DNA of 22,059 nucleotides from Lachnoclostridium sp. UBA3320 (GCA_002361175.1 DESG01000033.1:1-22059), one strand, 5' to 3'; numbered from the stretch's first letter, positions 1-8,365 are shown. Made by a program: numbers and translations. The notes: a model not told the origin generated them from the letters alone.

Positions 1-1
1 T

Positions 2-265
2 ATTCCAAAGGAAAATTTTTATAGCGAAGATATATCTTTTGAGGTAATTGTTGAAAATAATGGAAAATTTAAGATTGTACAATCTAAAAATATTAAATTT
101 AAAAGTATAACACAAAATATTTCTAAAAATAAGATAAAACAGAAAAATTTAACTACAAAACGTAAAATTGAATCTGAAGAAAAAGTATATGATTGTGATG
201 GCTCAGGACATGGATATAGTATTATTACATGGTCAGATGGAAAAGTGGAATATAAGGATTTTTAA
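2..265 (+). CDS. C-terminal end of an unidentified protein (partial)
   Basis: The frame is open from the window edge to a TAA at 263-265 and encodes about 87 residues. The start lies outside the window. The visible part is lysine- and asparagine-rich in the middle and ends in a short aromatic/glycine segment (DCDGSGHGYSIITWSDG, then VEYKDF). I do not recognise a domain. It lies 33 bp upstream of the L,D-transpeptidase gene on the same strand and shares its strong A+T bias, so it is probably an earlier gene of the same envelope operon and could also be secreted, but no signal peptide is visible because the N-terminus is missing. Confidence 0.6.
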   Translation: MPKENFYSEDISFEVIVENNGKFKIVQSKNIKFKSITQNISKNKIKQKNLTTKRKIESEEKVYDCDGSGHGYSIITWSDGKVEYKDF

Positions 266-298
266 TAGTTATACTGGCAAGGGGAGAAGTGAGAGCTT

Positions 299-1645
299 AT
301 GAAATCCAAGAATTTTAATTTTTTAGCAATAGGCATATTGATTTTTGTACTTATGGGAGCTTTAATTGCATTTATTTGCGTGTCAAATCTTGCAAATGCC
401 AAACATAAAAAACTTGAAACAGGAGGTGCTTTGCCATCCAATTATAGTATTAATGGTCTTGATGTTTCTGGACAGAGTATCTTAGGTGCGAAAAATATTA
501 TAGAAAATGCTTTTGGTAGCCAAACGATAAATTTATGTGATGTTAATGTAAACATAAGTGAGTTTGCACAAATTAATGTAAGGCTTGAACCTAAAGATAT
601 TGAAGTTTACAGTTATATAACTGGTAAAGGAAGCTTAGAAACAAAAATCAATTATGAAGTTGATAAGAAAAAACTTAAAGATATTGTCAAAGACATTAAT
701 TGTATTAAACCAGAAGATGCAAAAATTGAGTTTGTCAATGGAAAAGCTGTAATAATTCCAGAAGTATATGGCAACACCTTAAAAGTTACAAATAAAGTAG
801 TACAAGAATTAGAAACAGCTTTAAATAGAGGAACAAAACCTGATGTATCTAAGTTTTATAAAAAGCCAAAAGTTATTAGCAAAGATTTACAAAAAAGTTT
901 TAAAAAAGCCAGCAAATGGAATGACTATAAACTTAAAGTAACTACAAATAATTTTTCTTCTGATTTATCAAGCATTAGTAAACATTTATTATGGAATGGC
1001 AAGAAAGTTGTTATTGTAAAAGAATGGCTTAAGAAAAAAGTAGATAAACTTTCTAAAAAATTAGATACTTATGGCAAAACAAGAAATTTTAAAACAAACA
1101 GTGGTAATAACATTAATATTCTTGGTGGCACTATGGGTTGGCAGCTTAATAAAGATGAAACAGAAGCAGTGATTAATAAAGCAGTAGAAAAAAGGCAAAA
1201 GGATGTAGAGCTTGTATGGTCTAATAAAGGAGCTATTATGTGGGATTTTGATAAAGGCAATGATATAGGAGATACATATGTAGAAGTTTCTATAAGTGAG
1301 CAGAGGGTCTGGTATTATAAAGATGGAAATATTGTGCTTGAATCAAGTACCGTTACAGGTTTACCAACAATAGAACGGCATACAAAAGTAGGCGTACACC
1401 ATATATTGTACAAACAACGTGACAGAATATTAAGAGGTTCAGCAGGTGCTTGGAACTCTTTTGTAAATTATTGGATGCCATTTACATGGGATGGGCAAGG
1501 ATTACATGACGCAAGCTGGCGAAGTAGTTTTGGTGGTTCGATTTATACATATAATGGAAGCCATGGATGTGTCAATCTGCCTATAAGTTTTGCAGCACAG
1601 TTATATGAAGAAGTAGAAACTGGTACACCAGTGATTGTATATTAA
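299..1645 (+). CDS. L,D-transpeptidase (YkuD domain) with N-terminal membrane anchor
   Basis: Predicted 448-residue envelope enzyme. An N-terminal hydrophobic segment (about residues 8-32) anchors it in the membrane. Residues about 85-330 look like the extended peptidoglycan-binding (PG_binding_4-type) region often found before YkuD domains. The YkuD catalytic domain occupies about residues 325-448 and contains the signature SHGCVNLP at 421-428, with Cys424 as the expected nucleophile, plus an upstream histidine in GQGLHDASW. Such enzymes form 3-3 peptide cross-links in peptidoglycan or attach proteins to it. The start is supported by a purine-rich site (GGGGAGAAG) about 8 bases upstream. It leads a group of secreted-protein genes and ends 17 bp before the next start. 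The family call is firm; the exact cross-linked substrate is not visible. Confidence 0.93.
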   Translation: MKSKNFNFLAIGILIFVLMGALIAFICVSNLANAKHKKLETGGALPSNYSINGLDVSGQSILGAKNIIENAFGSQTINLCDVNVNISEFAQINVRLEPKDIEVYSYITGKGSLETKINYEVDKKKLKDIVKDINCIKPEDAKIEFVNGKAVIIPEVYGNTLKVTNKVVQELETALNRGTKPDVSKFYKKPKVISKDLQKSFKKASKWNDYKLKVTTNNFSSDLSSISKHLLWNGKKVVIVKEWLKKKVDKLSKKLDTYGKTRNFKTNSGNNINILGGTMGWQLNKDETEAVINKAVEKRQKDVELVWSNKGAIMWDFDKGNDIGDTYVEVSISEQRVWYYKDGNIVLESSTVTGLPTIERHTKVGVHHILYKQRDRILRGSAGAWNSFVNYWMPFTWDGQGLHDASWRSSFGGSIYTYNGSHGCVNLPISFAAQLYEEVETGTPVIVY

Positions 1646-1662
1646 ATTTGGGAGGTATTAAA

Positions 1663-2073
1663 ATGTCAGTAAAGGTAAAAAGAATTATATGTATTATTTT
1701 GTGTTTGTTTATTTTAGCAACAAGTTCTTGTGTTACATTTGCAGATGAAAAAAGCGGATGGACAGAAGATAAGACACATTATTTTTATGAAGATGGAGAA
1801 GTAGCTACGGGAATTGTAGTTATTAATAAAAAGTTTTATTGTTTCAATCAAAATGGAAAATACTTAGTACAAAAAACTGCCAAAATTCGCAAAGCAGCTA
1901 AATATGAAAAACCATTTGCAAATTTAAAAAAATTTATTGGACAACCAAATAAATCAAAATATTATACAAGCTGCTATGGAAATGGACAAGATGGTGTGCT
2001 GACATATGATAATTTTACAATTTATACATTTAAACCAGCTAAAGGTAAAGAAATTTTTATGAACGCAGAATAA
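1663..2073 (+). CDS. Small secreted protein with glucan/choline-binding-type repeats
   Basis: Encodes 136 residues from the ATG at 1663, which sits 7 bases after GGAGG (1651-1655). A TTG further upstream lies in front of that site and is unlikely to be used. Residues about 1-27 form a signal peptide ending near FADE. Residues about 31-66 hold two aromatic/glycine repeats (GW...YFYEDGEVATG and KKFYCFNQNGKYL) of the choline/glucan-binding type. The remaining 70 residues carry KFIGQPNKSKYY, SCYGNGQDG and YDNFTIYTF, and match no family I can name. It probably sits on the cell surface or in the wall. Its neighbours are an L,D-transpeptidase upstream and two transglutaminase-like proteins downstream, so a shared envelope role is likely. 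Confidence 0.8.
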   Translation: MSVKVKRIICIILCLFILATSSCVTFADEKSGWTEDKTHYFYEDGEVATGIVVINKKFYCFNQNGKYLVQKTAKIRKAAKYEKPFANLKKFIGQPNKSKYYTSCYGNGQDGVLTYDNFTIYTFKPAKGKEIFMNAE

Positions 2074-2100
2074 ATAATATATATAGTGAAAGGATAAAAT

Positions 2101-2664
2101 ATGGCAAAAAATATAAGAAGGACAGGTTTATTATTGGTTATTTTTAGTATTATTATGATTACTGTTTCGGGATTGGCAGATACTAAAGCTTTAGCCGCCA
2201 CACAGTTATCAAATCAAGTGGAAAAAATTATAAATAAAAAAGTAAAGCAGACAGACCCTGCAAAAAAGAAACTAAAAAAATTATTTAATTTTGTAGAAAA
2301 AAATTATAATTATAAACGTACTATGGAATTTACAACGTATAGTGGATGGGAGCAAGACTATGCATTAGAAATGTATTCAGAAAAAGTTGGAAGTTGTTAT
2401 CATTTTGCAGCAGCATATGCATTTCTTGCAAAAAAAGCAACAGGATATAATGTACATATAGGTGTTGGAGAGACTAATGGATTTTCAAAAATACTACAAA
2501 AACATGCATGGATAGAAATAAATATAAATTCAAAATGGTATATATGTGACCCAAATATGGATAAATATGCAGCTAATTCTTCTGGAAAATATTTTTTAAA
2601 GAGAAAAAATAAACTCAAAAGTACCTATAACAATTTTAAAAATGTGCAATATTTTGCCATTTGA
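2101..2664 (+). CDS. Secreted transglutaminase-like domain protein (short form)
   Basis: Encodes 187 residues. An N-terminal hydrophobic segment (about 9-32, ending LAA) is a signal peptide. The rest is a transglutaminase-like fold with the expected triad: Cys99 in VGSCYHFA, His135 in KHAWIEI and Asp150 in WYICDP. The family (papain-like transglutaminase/protease superfamily) can cross-link, deamidate or cleave peptides; which of these applies is not visible. There are no wall-binding repeats, unlike the neighbour downstream, whose C-terminal domain is clearly related (GW...A..M.S...G.CY..A.A.A.LA, HAW, DP). The ribosome site (GAAAGGA) is 6 bases before the ATG. It lies 27 bp after the previous gene, in the same operon. 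Confidence 0.88.
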   Translation: MAKNIRRTGLLLVIFSIIMITVSGLADTKALAATQLSNQVEKIINKKVKQTDPAKKKLKKLFNFVEKNYNYKRTMEFTTYSGWEQDYALEMYSEKVGSCYHFAAAYAFLAKKATGYNVHIGVGETNGFSKILQKHAWIEININSKWYICDPNMDKYAANSSGKYFLKRKNKLKSTYNNFKNVQYFAI

Positions 2665-2696
2665 TTTATAGAAATAACAAGGAAGTGAGAGATAAA

Positions 2697-3881
2697 ATGT
2701 TACAAAAATTGATAAAAAATATTTTATGTATTCTAATAATATCAGTTGTAAGCATAACAACGACTGTAAATGCTACTGAGATTATAGATGAACCAGAACA
2801 CGAAATATCAGAAACAACTCAGGATGACATATCAATTAATGATAACGAGGAAGAATTACCAGAAAGCGAACAAGAAAATGAGTCAAAGGACAAGCCAGAG
2901 GAACAGCCAAAAGATGTACCAGAGGAAATATTGACAGGCTGGCAGGAGATAGAAGGAGAAACATATTATTTTCAACCAGAAACAGGGGAAATGCTTATAG
3001 GTCGGCAACAAATAGAAACAAAATTTTACTATTTTGATGAAGATGGCATTTTGCAAACTTCTGGTTGGGCAGATGATTATGACATTACTTATTATTGTAA
3101 TGAAAAAGGTGTCTTAGTATCAGGATGGAAAAAAATCAACGGCTATAAATATTATTTTTCCAAAAAAAATAATCAAATGTTTACAGGACTGCACAAAATT
3201 GGAAAAGATTATTATGTATTTAACAAAAATGGTCAACTAGCACAATCTGATGAAATATCCATAATAAAGGTAGTAGATGAAATATATTGTGCTGGAAAAG
3301 ATGGAAAAATAGCAAGTGGCTGGCAGATAAAAAAGAATAAACTTTATTATGCCACAAAAAAAGGAAAAGTAAAAAGAAATACAAAGTACCAAGGAATTAT
3401 ACTGTCAAAAACAGGAGCTGCAAAGGATAATACAGATTCTAAACTTAAAATTCAGCTTATAAAAGTAATTAGGTCTATTACTAATGAAAAAATGTCCAAA
3501 AGTAGCAAACTTAGTGCTTGTTGGTCTTATATAGTTAGAGGAAGTTTTCATTATGCAAGCAAGTATCCAAATTTAAATTTTCGAGGATGGCAGAAAAGTA
3601 CAGCATATAATATGCTGTCCACACATTCAGGAAATTGTTATAGCTATGCCTGTGCATTTGCAGCTTTAGCATCAGAAATTGGATATAAACCTTATATTGT
3701 CTGTGGGCGAGTACATGGTTCAAGAGATAGGGCAGCAGATGGTTACACACGCCACGCATGGGTAAGAATTAATGGATTGAATTATGACCCAGAGGCGCAA
3801 TATGCAGGATGGATGAGAGGAATTTACGCAAGAAGCAGTTATCCAACAGCTCATAAAATACAGAAAATTGTGGCATATTAA
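2697..3881 (+). CDS. Secreted protein: glucan/choline-binding-type repeats plus transglutaminase-like domain
   Basis: Encodes 394 residues from the ATG at 2697. That start follows GGAAGTGAG; a TTG at 2661 overlaps the previous gene and has no such site. Order of parts: signal peptide (about 1-26), an acidic Glu/Pro/Asp-rich linker (27-78), about seven 20-residue aromatic/glycine repeats (80-235, such as GWQEIEGETYYF and GWKKINGYKYYF), then a transglutaminase-like domain (about 255-394) with Cys314 in SGNCYSYA, His353 in RHAWVRI and Asp364 in NYDPEAQ. The repeats are of the kind that bind choline-substituted teichoic acid or glucans, so the enzyme domain is probably held at the wall. The catalytic part is a paralogue of the gene just upstream. 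Last gene of the operon, closed by the hairpin that follows. Confidence 0.9.
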   Translation: MLQKLIKNILCILIISVVSITTTVNATEIIDEPEHEISETTQDDISINDNEEELPESEQENESKDKPEEQPKDVPEEILTGWQEIEGETYYFQPETGEMLIGRQQIETKFYYFDEDGILQTSGWADDYDITYYCNEKGVLVSGWKKINGYKYYFSKKNNQMFTGLHKIGKDYYVFNKNGQLAQSDEISIIKVVDEIYCAGKDGKIASGWQIKKNKLYYATKKGKVKRNTKYQGIILSKTGAAKDNTDSKLKIQLIKVIRSITNEKMSKSSKLSACWSYIVRGSFHYASKYPNLNFRGWQKSTAYNMLSTHSGNCYSYACAFAALASEIGYKPYIVCGRVHGSRDRAADGYTRHAWVRINGLNYDPEAQYAGWMRGIYARSSYPTAHKIQKIVAY

Positions 3882-3892
3882 AAGCGAAGCTT

Positions 3893-3940
3893 AAGCCATC
3901 CTTCTACTCGCCAAAGTATTAGGGTGGCTTTTATTTTTTT
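3893..3940 (+). terminator. Rho-independent terminator of the envelope operon
   Basis: A 9-bp stem (AAGCCATCC at 3893-3901 with GGGTGGCTT at 3922-3930, one G-U pair) is followed directly by a run of T (3931-3940). It begins 11 bp after the stop of the repeat/transglutaminase gene. The opposite strand has a weaker T stretch (CTTCGCTTTTAAT), so it may also stop leftward transcription from the convergent genes. Confidence 0.85.
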
Positions 3941-3952
3941 TATGTTTCTTGA

Positions 3953-4216
3953 TTATATTTGCTGTAACTGCTCTTTCTGTAACTCTAGTATATTTTCTTT
4001 CGGAAGTCCTGAAGCTATTGCAACTTCATCAATGATCAATCTTCCCATATTCAAAAGCCTTTTTGCTGTTTCAATTTTTGCAGCATTTTCAGCATCAAAC
4101 CTTTCACTTTCAACATAAGATTTTAGTATCTCCTGTTCATCATACAATTCCATCATCATATCTACTACTTCTTGCTCCCTGCTCTCTATATAATCCTTCA
4201 GGACATTTTTATTTAT
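3953..4216 (-). pseudogene. C-terminal remnant of an Rpn/PD-(D/E)XK nuclease-like protein
   Basis: The frame is open from a stop at 4217-4219 to the TAA at 3953-3955, giving about 87 residues; the first ATG is at 4159 (68 residues). The text runs from VLKDYIESREQEVVDMMME through AENAAKIETAKRLLNMG to IASGLPKENILELQ. This pattern, an alpha-helical charged stretch then a short helix-turn segment, resembles the tails of Rpn-type recombination-promoting nucleases/putative transposases, normally about 300 residues. The nuclease core is missing, because the alpha-galactosidase gene ends only about 35 bp upstream. It has no clear ribosome site at the ATG. I read it as a decayed leftover of a mobile-type gene. 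A small intact gene is the alternative. Confidence 0.5.
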
Positions 4217-4250
4217 TTAAAATAAATCGTTATTCAATATTAAAAAATTT

Positions 4251-6425
4251 TTACTCTGCGCTTTCTATTTCAATAACTACAGATTTAAAATCACCTTTGG
4301 CTATTTTTATAATATATCCTACATTCATAAGAACGTTTCCTGAATACTTTTTGCCATCAACTATATATTTCTTCTCAGAATCCAGTCCACATAGTTTAAG
4401 CTTTTTACCTAGTACATTAGAATCTGTCACAACTTGCACATATATAAGTACTGCATGTCTCTTGTCTTTTGATACAATCATATAACTGTCATATCTGCCA
4501 TTTTCCAAAAATGATGCAATTCTGTAATAGTCCCCTGTCTGTACAAGTTTTCTATACTTTTTATACTTTGCTATCTGTGCTGGTATCTGGTCACGTTCTT
4601 CTTGTGAAATCTTTGTAACATCAAGCTCATATCCAAAAGTGCCTGTCAGTGCAACATCTGCACGTGTATCAAAAGGTGTCACTCTTCCGTTAATATGATT
4701 AGGACAGTCTGCTACGTGTGAACCAGTTGTTGAAAGTGGGTATATAAGATGCGTGCCTTCTTGTATCATAAGTCTTTCAATCGGGTCAGCATTGTCTGAA
4801 CACCATATCTGTGGACTGTAGTATAACATTCCTGCGTCAAATCTTGCACCGCCTCCTGAACAGTTCTCAAGAAGTATATTTGGAAAATCATTTACAAGCC
4901 TTTCCTGCATCTCATAAAGCGCAAGTACATGTCTGTGTAAAACTTCACCTTGCCTGTCAGCAGGAAGTGACTCACTTGCTGCTTCTGCTATAGGTCTGTT
5001 CATGTCCCATTTAACATATTCAATATTAGCCGAACTTAGAATCTCATAAAGTTTTCCATATACATAGTCAACAACTTCATGCCTGCTAAAATCAAGCATA
5101 TATTGAGTTCTGCAAAGTCCAGGCTCTCTGTCTGACAATGAAAGTGCCCAATCAGGATGTTTTCTGTAAAGTTCAGAATCAGGTGAAATCATTTCAGGTT
5201 CAAACCATATACCAAACTTCATCCCAAGAGAATTAACTCTGTCTACAAGGTTTTTAAGTCCGCCCTTTATCTTTTCTTCATTAACATACCAGTCCCCAAG
5301 ACTGCTGTCGTCAGCATTCCTGTGTCCAAACCAGCCATCATCCATAACAAGCATTTCTATGCCAAGCTTTGATGCTTCTTGTGCAATCTGGACAAGTTTA
5401 TTATCATCGAAATCAAAATATGTTGCCTCCCAATTATTTATAAGAACAGGACGGTCTGCTTCTACCCATTTAGATGGCAGTAGATAATTTCGGAAGAAAT
5501 CATGAAAATTCCTTGTCATGCCTCCTATGCCGTTATGAGAATACTGTATAATAACTTCTGGAATTTGGAACTGTTCGCCACTTTCAAGCTTCCAACTAAA
5601 ACGGTCAGGATTTATGCCTATGCTTGTCCTTATTTTACCAAACTGGTCTTTTTGAACTGCAGCAATAAAATTGCCCGAATATACAAGGTTCATTGCATAT
5701 ATATCACCATAATCTTTATTACAGTTTTCTGAAAGCAGTGCTATAAATGGATGGTCTTGGTGTCCTGGTTCTCCTCGAAGCGATTCTATAACATAGCTTC
5801 CATAGTTTATTTTGCTTCTCTGTATATGGCGTTCTCTAGCCCATGAGCCATGAAGTGACAAAATATCACTGACATCAGTTTCAAGATTTAAGCACGCTGA
5901 AAGTGCCTTTGTAATATAAAATTCTTTTTCAGATATATTTCTTATAACAACGCTTCGTGTAATTACATCACATTCCTCATAAACAGTATAAGTAAGTACA
6001 ACTTCTGCGCCAACTGCTTCATCTGACATCACAATATCTAGCGATGTAGTTTTCTCACCTCTCGCACAAGGCATACCAGCAAGCTTTTTCTTCTCTGTAT
6101 ATATATTATGTGATTTATATAAAAGCTCAAGTCCTTCTTGTCCTGTGCTATCTTTAATACTTATACAGGTGTTGCGAAAATCTCCTGTGCCGCTAAAAGG
6201 GTATTCTGACGGAAACCTGTCCATAAAATCAATCTTTCCACCCAAAAATTTTGACGGCGTAAACGGCAAGTCATCAATACGCAGCGCATACAAAATATCC
6301 GTAGAATCAATTTTCTTTCCATAATAAATATTGCCAAGATACCCTTCATCTGTAACTCCCATTACATAGCTTGTATTATTTGTATCAAGCTTAAATACTT
6401 TTTTGTCACCATCAAAAATAATCAT
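4251..6425 (-). CDS. Alpha-galactosidase, glycoside hydrolase family 36
   Basis: Encodes 724 residues, the usual full length for bacterial GH36. It hydrolyses terminal alpha-1,6-galactose from raffinose, stachyose or melibiose in the cytoplasm (no signal peptide). An N-terminal beta-sandwich region (about 1-320) is followed by the catalytic barrel with MDDGWFGHRN (361-370), the nucleophile Asp474 in KWDMNR, the sugar-binding CSGGG (522-526) and the acid/base Asp544 in WCSDNADP, then a C-terminal beta domain. The ATG at 6425 follows AAGGAG and lies 9 bp after the stop of the phosphoglucomutase gene, so the two are cotranscribed. No clear terminator follows; only an A/T-only inverted repeat is seen near 4210-4228. 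Confidence 0.96.
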   Translation of the reverse strand: MIIFDGDKKVFKLDTNNTSYVMGVTDEGYLGNIYYGKKIDSTDILYALRIDDLPFTPSKFLGGKIDFMDRFPSEYPFSGTGDFRNTCISIKDSTGQEGLELLYKSHNIYTEKKKLAGMPCARGEKTTSLDIVMSDEAVGAEVVLTYTVYEECDVITRSVVIRNISEKEFYITKALSACLNLETDVSDILSLHGSWARERHIQRSKINYGSYVIESLRGEPGHQDHPFIALLSENCNKDYGDIYAMNLVYSGNFIAAVQKDQFGKIRTSIGINPDRFSWKLESGEQFQIPEVIIQYSHNGIGGMTRNFHDFFRNYLLPSKWVEADRPVLINNWEATYFDFDDNKLVQIAQEASKLGIEMLVMDDGWFGHRNADDSSLGDWYVNEEKIKGGLKNLVDRVNSLGMKFGIWFEPEMISPDSELYRKHPDWALSLSDREPGLCRTQYMLDFSRHEVVDYVYGKLYEILSSANIEYVKWDMNRPIAEAASESLPADRQGEVLHRHVLALYEMQERLVNDFPNILLENCSGGGARFDAGMLYYSPQIWCSDNADPIERLMIQEGTHLIYPLSTTGSHVADCPNHINGRVTPFDTRADVALTGTFGYELDVTKISQEERDQIPAQIAKYKKYRKLVQTGDYYRIASFLENGRYDSYMIVSKDKRHAVLIYVQVVTDSNVLGKKLKLCGLDSEKKYIVDGKKYSGNVLMNVGYIIKIAKGDFKSVVIEIESAE

Positions 6426-6434
6426 TCTGTCTCC

Positions 6435-8147
6435 TTACTGCTCCAGCAGAGCCTTTTTAAGATTTTCTAGCTTAGAAGATGCATCTTCTATAGAATCGCC
6501 CTTTACCCCACAGTAGTATTTAATCTTAGGCTCAGTTCCTGATGGACGTACACAGCACCATGCATCTAAATCAAGTTCAAAATATATTACATTAGACTCT
6601 GGAAGTGAAAGTTTGCTCTCTTCTCCATCTGCTGTCTTTCTTATTCCCTTTAAATAGTCACGCATTGCATTAACTTTATATTCACCTATTGTAGAAGGCA
6701 TTTGACTGCGCATATTTTCCATTATATTCTTTATCTGTGCTGCTCCCTTTTCACCTTTTAAAGTAAGCGTTGCAAGCCCTTCTTTGTAATATCCATACTT
6801 GTCATACATTTCAAGCATAGCATCCCACAGCGTCTTTTTCTGTGCTTTATAAAAAGCTGCAACTTCACATAAAAGCATAACTGCAATACATGCATCTTTA
6901 TCTCTTGCATAAGTGCCTGCAAGACAACCATAGCTTTCCTCAAGTCCAAATACATAATTATATGTGTTATTTTCCTCAAAGAGTTTTATCTGTTCACCAA
7001 TATACTTAAATCCTGTAAGCACCTCAATTAATTTTGTGTTATATGCAGCAGCAACGGATTTTGCCATATCTGTAGTAACAATAGTTTCAACAAGCGCAGG
7101 ATTGTCTGGCAATGTACCAGAAGCAGTGCGCTCCCTTAAAATATATTCAGCAATAAGCATTCCAGACATATTGCCTGTAAAACTTACATACTCTCCTGTT
7201 GAAGTATCTTTTGCATACACACCTAACCTGTCAGCATCAGGGTCAGTTGCAAGTACAATATCTGCGTCAACTTCTTTTGCAAGTTTAAGCGCAAGCTCCC
7301 ATGCTTTTTCATCTTCTGGATTAGGATATGCTACTGTTGGAAACTTTCCATCTGGTGCTTCCTGTTCTTTAACAATATACACATTGTTAAAGCCAAGTTC
7401 TTTAAGCACTCTTCTTACAGGAATATTACCTGTGCCATGAAGTGGTGTATACACAATCTTTATGCTGTCTGCAACTTGGCTGATAATTTCAGGATGGATG
7501 CTTTGTTTTTTAAGTTCTGCCATATAAGCGTCATCAATATCTGCACCTATTGTATTATACAGCCCTTTACTTACAGCTTCGTCTTCTGACATAGTCTTTA
7601 CATATTCCCATGAATTTACTTCTGAAATACACTTCATAATGTTTTTGTCATGTGGCGGTGTAATCTGTGCTCCATCTTCCCAATAAACCTTGTAGCCATT
7701 ATACTCTCTTGGATTGTGGCTTGCAGTAATTACAATGCCTGATATACAGCCAAGCTTTCTTACTGCAAATGAAAGCTCTGGTGTAGGTCTTAAAGATTCA
7801 AAACGGTATGTTTTAATTCCATTTGCATTAAGACACAAAGCAGCCTCTTTAGCAAATTCAGGTGACATAATACGTGAATCATAGGCAATGGCAACACCTT
7901 TGTCTTCGCCATGCTGTGAGATAATATAATCAGCAAGCCCCTGTGTAGCCTGACGCACTGTATATATATTCATACGGTTAGTACCTGCGCCAATAACTCC
8001 CCTAAGACCGCCTGTTCCAAACTCAAGCTTTTTGTAAAACCTGTCTTTTATCTCTTCTTCATTGCCAGCAAGCCCTTTAAGTTCCTCTCGTGTAGCCTCG
8101 TCAAAATAACTGTCGCTACACCATTCATTGTAAACCTCATTATACAT
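6435..8147 (-). CDS. pgcA: Alpha-phosphoglucomutase (phospho-sugar mutase)
   Basis: Encodes 570 residues, matching the long PgcA-type phosphohexomutases of Firmicutes. It interconverts glucose 1-phosphate and glucose 6-phosphate in the cytoplasm. Visible signatures are the phosphoserine loop TASHNPREYNG (141-151, Ser143), the Mg-binding DPDADR (302-307), the sugar-binding GLEESYG and the phosphate-binding RPSGTEP (534-540). The start is set by AGGAGG about 8 bases upstream of the ATG at 8147. It is the first gene of a two-gene unit with the GH36 alpha-galactosidase and has its own promoter. Its role here fits channelling glucose 1-phosphate, from galactose metabolism or sucrose phosphorolysis, into glycolysis. 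A phosphomannomutase activity cannot be excluded. Confidence 0.95.
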   Translation of the reverse strand: MYNEVYNEWCSDSYFDEATREELKGLAGNEEEIKDRFYKKLEFGTGGLRGVIGAGTNRMNIYTVRQATQGLADYIISQHGEDKGVAIAYDSRIMSPEFAKEAALCLNANGIKTYRFESLRPTPELSFAVRKLGCISGIVITASHNPREYNGYKVYWEDGAQITPPHDKNIMKCISEVNSWEYVKTMSEDEAVSKGLYNTIGADIDDAYMAELKKQSIHPEIISQVADSIKIVYTPLHGTGNIPVRRVLKELGFNNVYIVKEQEAPDGKFPTVAYPNPEDEKAWELALKLAKEVDADIVLATDPDADRLGVYAKDTSTGEYVSFTGNMSGMLIAEYILRERTASGTLPDNPALVETIVTTDMAKSVAAAYNTKLIEVLTGFKYIGEQIKLFEENNTYNYVFGLEESYGCLAGTYARDKDACIAVMLLCEVAAFYKAQKKTLWDAMLEMYDKYGYYKEGLATLTLKGEKGAAQIKNIMENMRSQMPSTIGEYKVNAMRDYLKGIRKTADGEESKLSLPESNVIYFELDLDAWCCVRPSGTEPKIKYYCGVKGDSIEDASSKLENLKKALLEQ

Positions 8148-8199
8148 AATTAAACTCCTCCTGTTATTATAATTAAAACAAATTTCATAAATTTTACTA

Positions 8200-8233
8200 A
8201 TTATAGTGTAGCTTAATTCTTTATAAATGTCAA
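8200..8233 (-). promoter_or_regulatory. Probable promoter of the pgcA/GH36 unit
   Basis: On the - strand an exact TTGACA (8228-8233) is followed after 17 bases by TACACT (8205-8210); a perfect TATAAT overlaps it at 8200-8205 with a less usual 22-base gap. It lies about 50 bp upstream of the pgcA start, in the only gap before the unit. Confidence 0.65.
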
Positions 8234-8247
8234 CTTTTTTTAGCTTA

Positions 8248-8263
8248 AATATTAATTAATATT
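8248..8263. repeat. 16-bp perfect palindrome upstream of the pgcA promoter
   Basis: AATATTAATTAATATT is a perfect inverted repeat ending 15 bp upstream of the -35 box. It could be a regulator site, but pure A/T palindromes arise easily in AT-rich DNA. Confidence 0.35.
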
Positions 8264-8284
8264 ACTCTAATCTTTATTACAAAG

Positions 8285-8325
8285 ACAAAAAGGCGACAGT
8301 GGTATATTGTCACCACTGCTGCCTT
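8285..8325 (-). terminator. Terminator after the GPH symporter gene
   Basis: On the - strand, AAGGC(AG)CAGTGG pairs with CCACTG(TC)GCCTT across a 10-base loop: a 13-position stem with one mismatch and one G-U pair, then a short T run (8285-8290). It lies about 40 bp after the symporter stop. The + strand side has a T run too (AATATTTTTTC), so it may be bidirectional. It separates the dehydrogenase/VOC/symporter unit from pgcA. Confidence 0.8.
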
Positions 8326-8365
8326 AATATTTTTTCTTATATTTTATTATTTATACACATGGAAG

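Noticed and set aside
4206..4230. A/T-only inverted repeat (ATTTATTT/AAATAAAT) after the alpha-galactosidase gene as a terminator
   Set aside because: No G-C pairs in the stem and no T run; pairing would be unstable.
4063..4485. Open frame on the + strand across the end of the alpha-galactosidase gene
   Set aside because: It overlaps a well-supported gene on the other strand, has no ribosome site and its product looks like random low-complexity sequence.
6964..7440. Long open frame on the + strand inside the phosphoglucomutase gene
   Set aside because: It is antisense to a gene with all family motifs, has no ribosome site and encodes a Ser/Ala/Pro-rich low-complexity product typical of a shadow frame.
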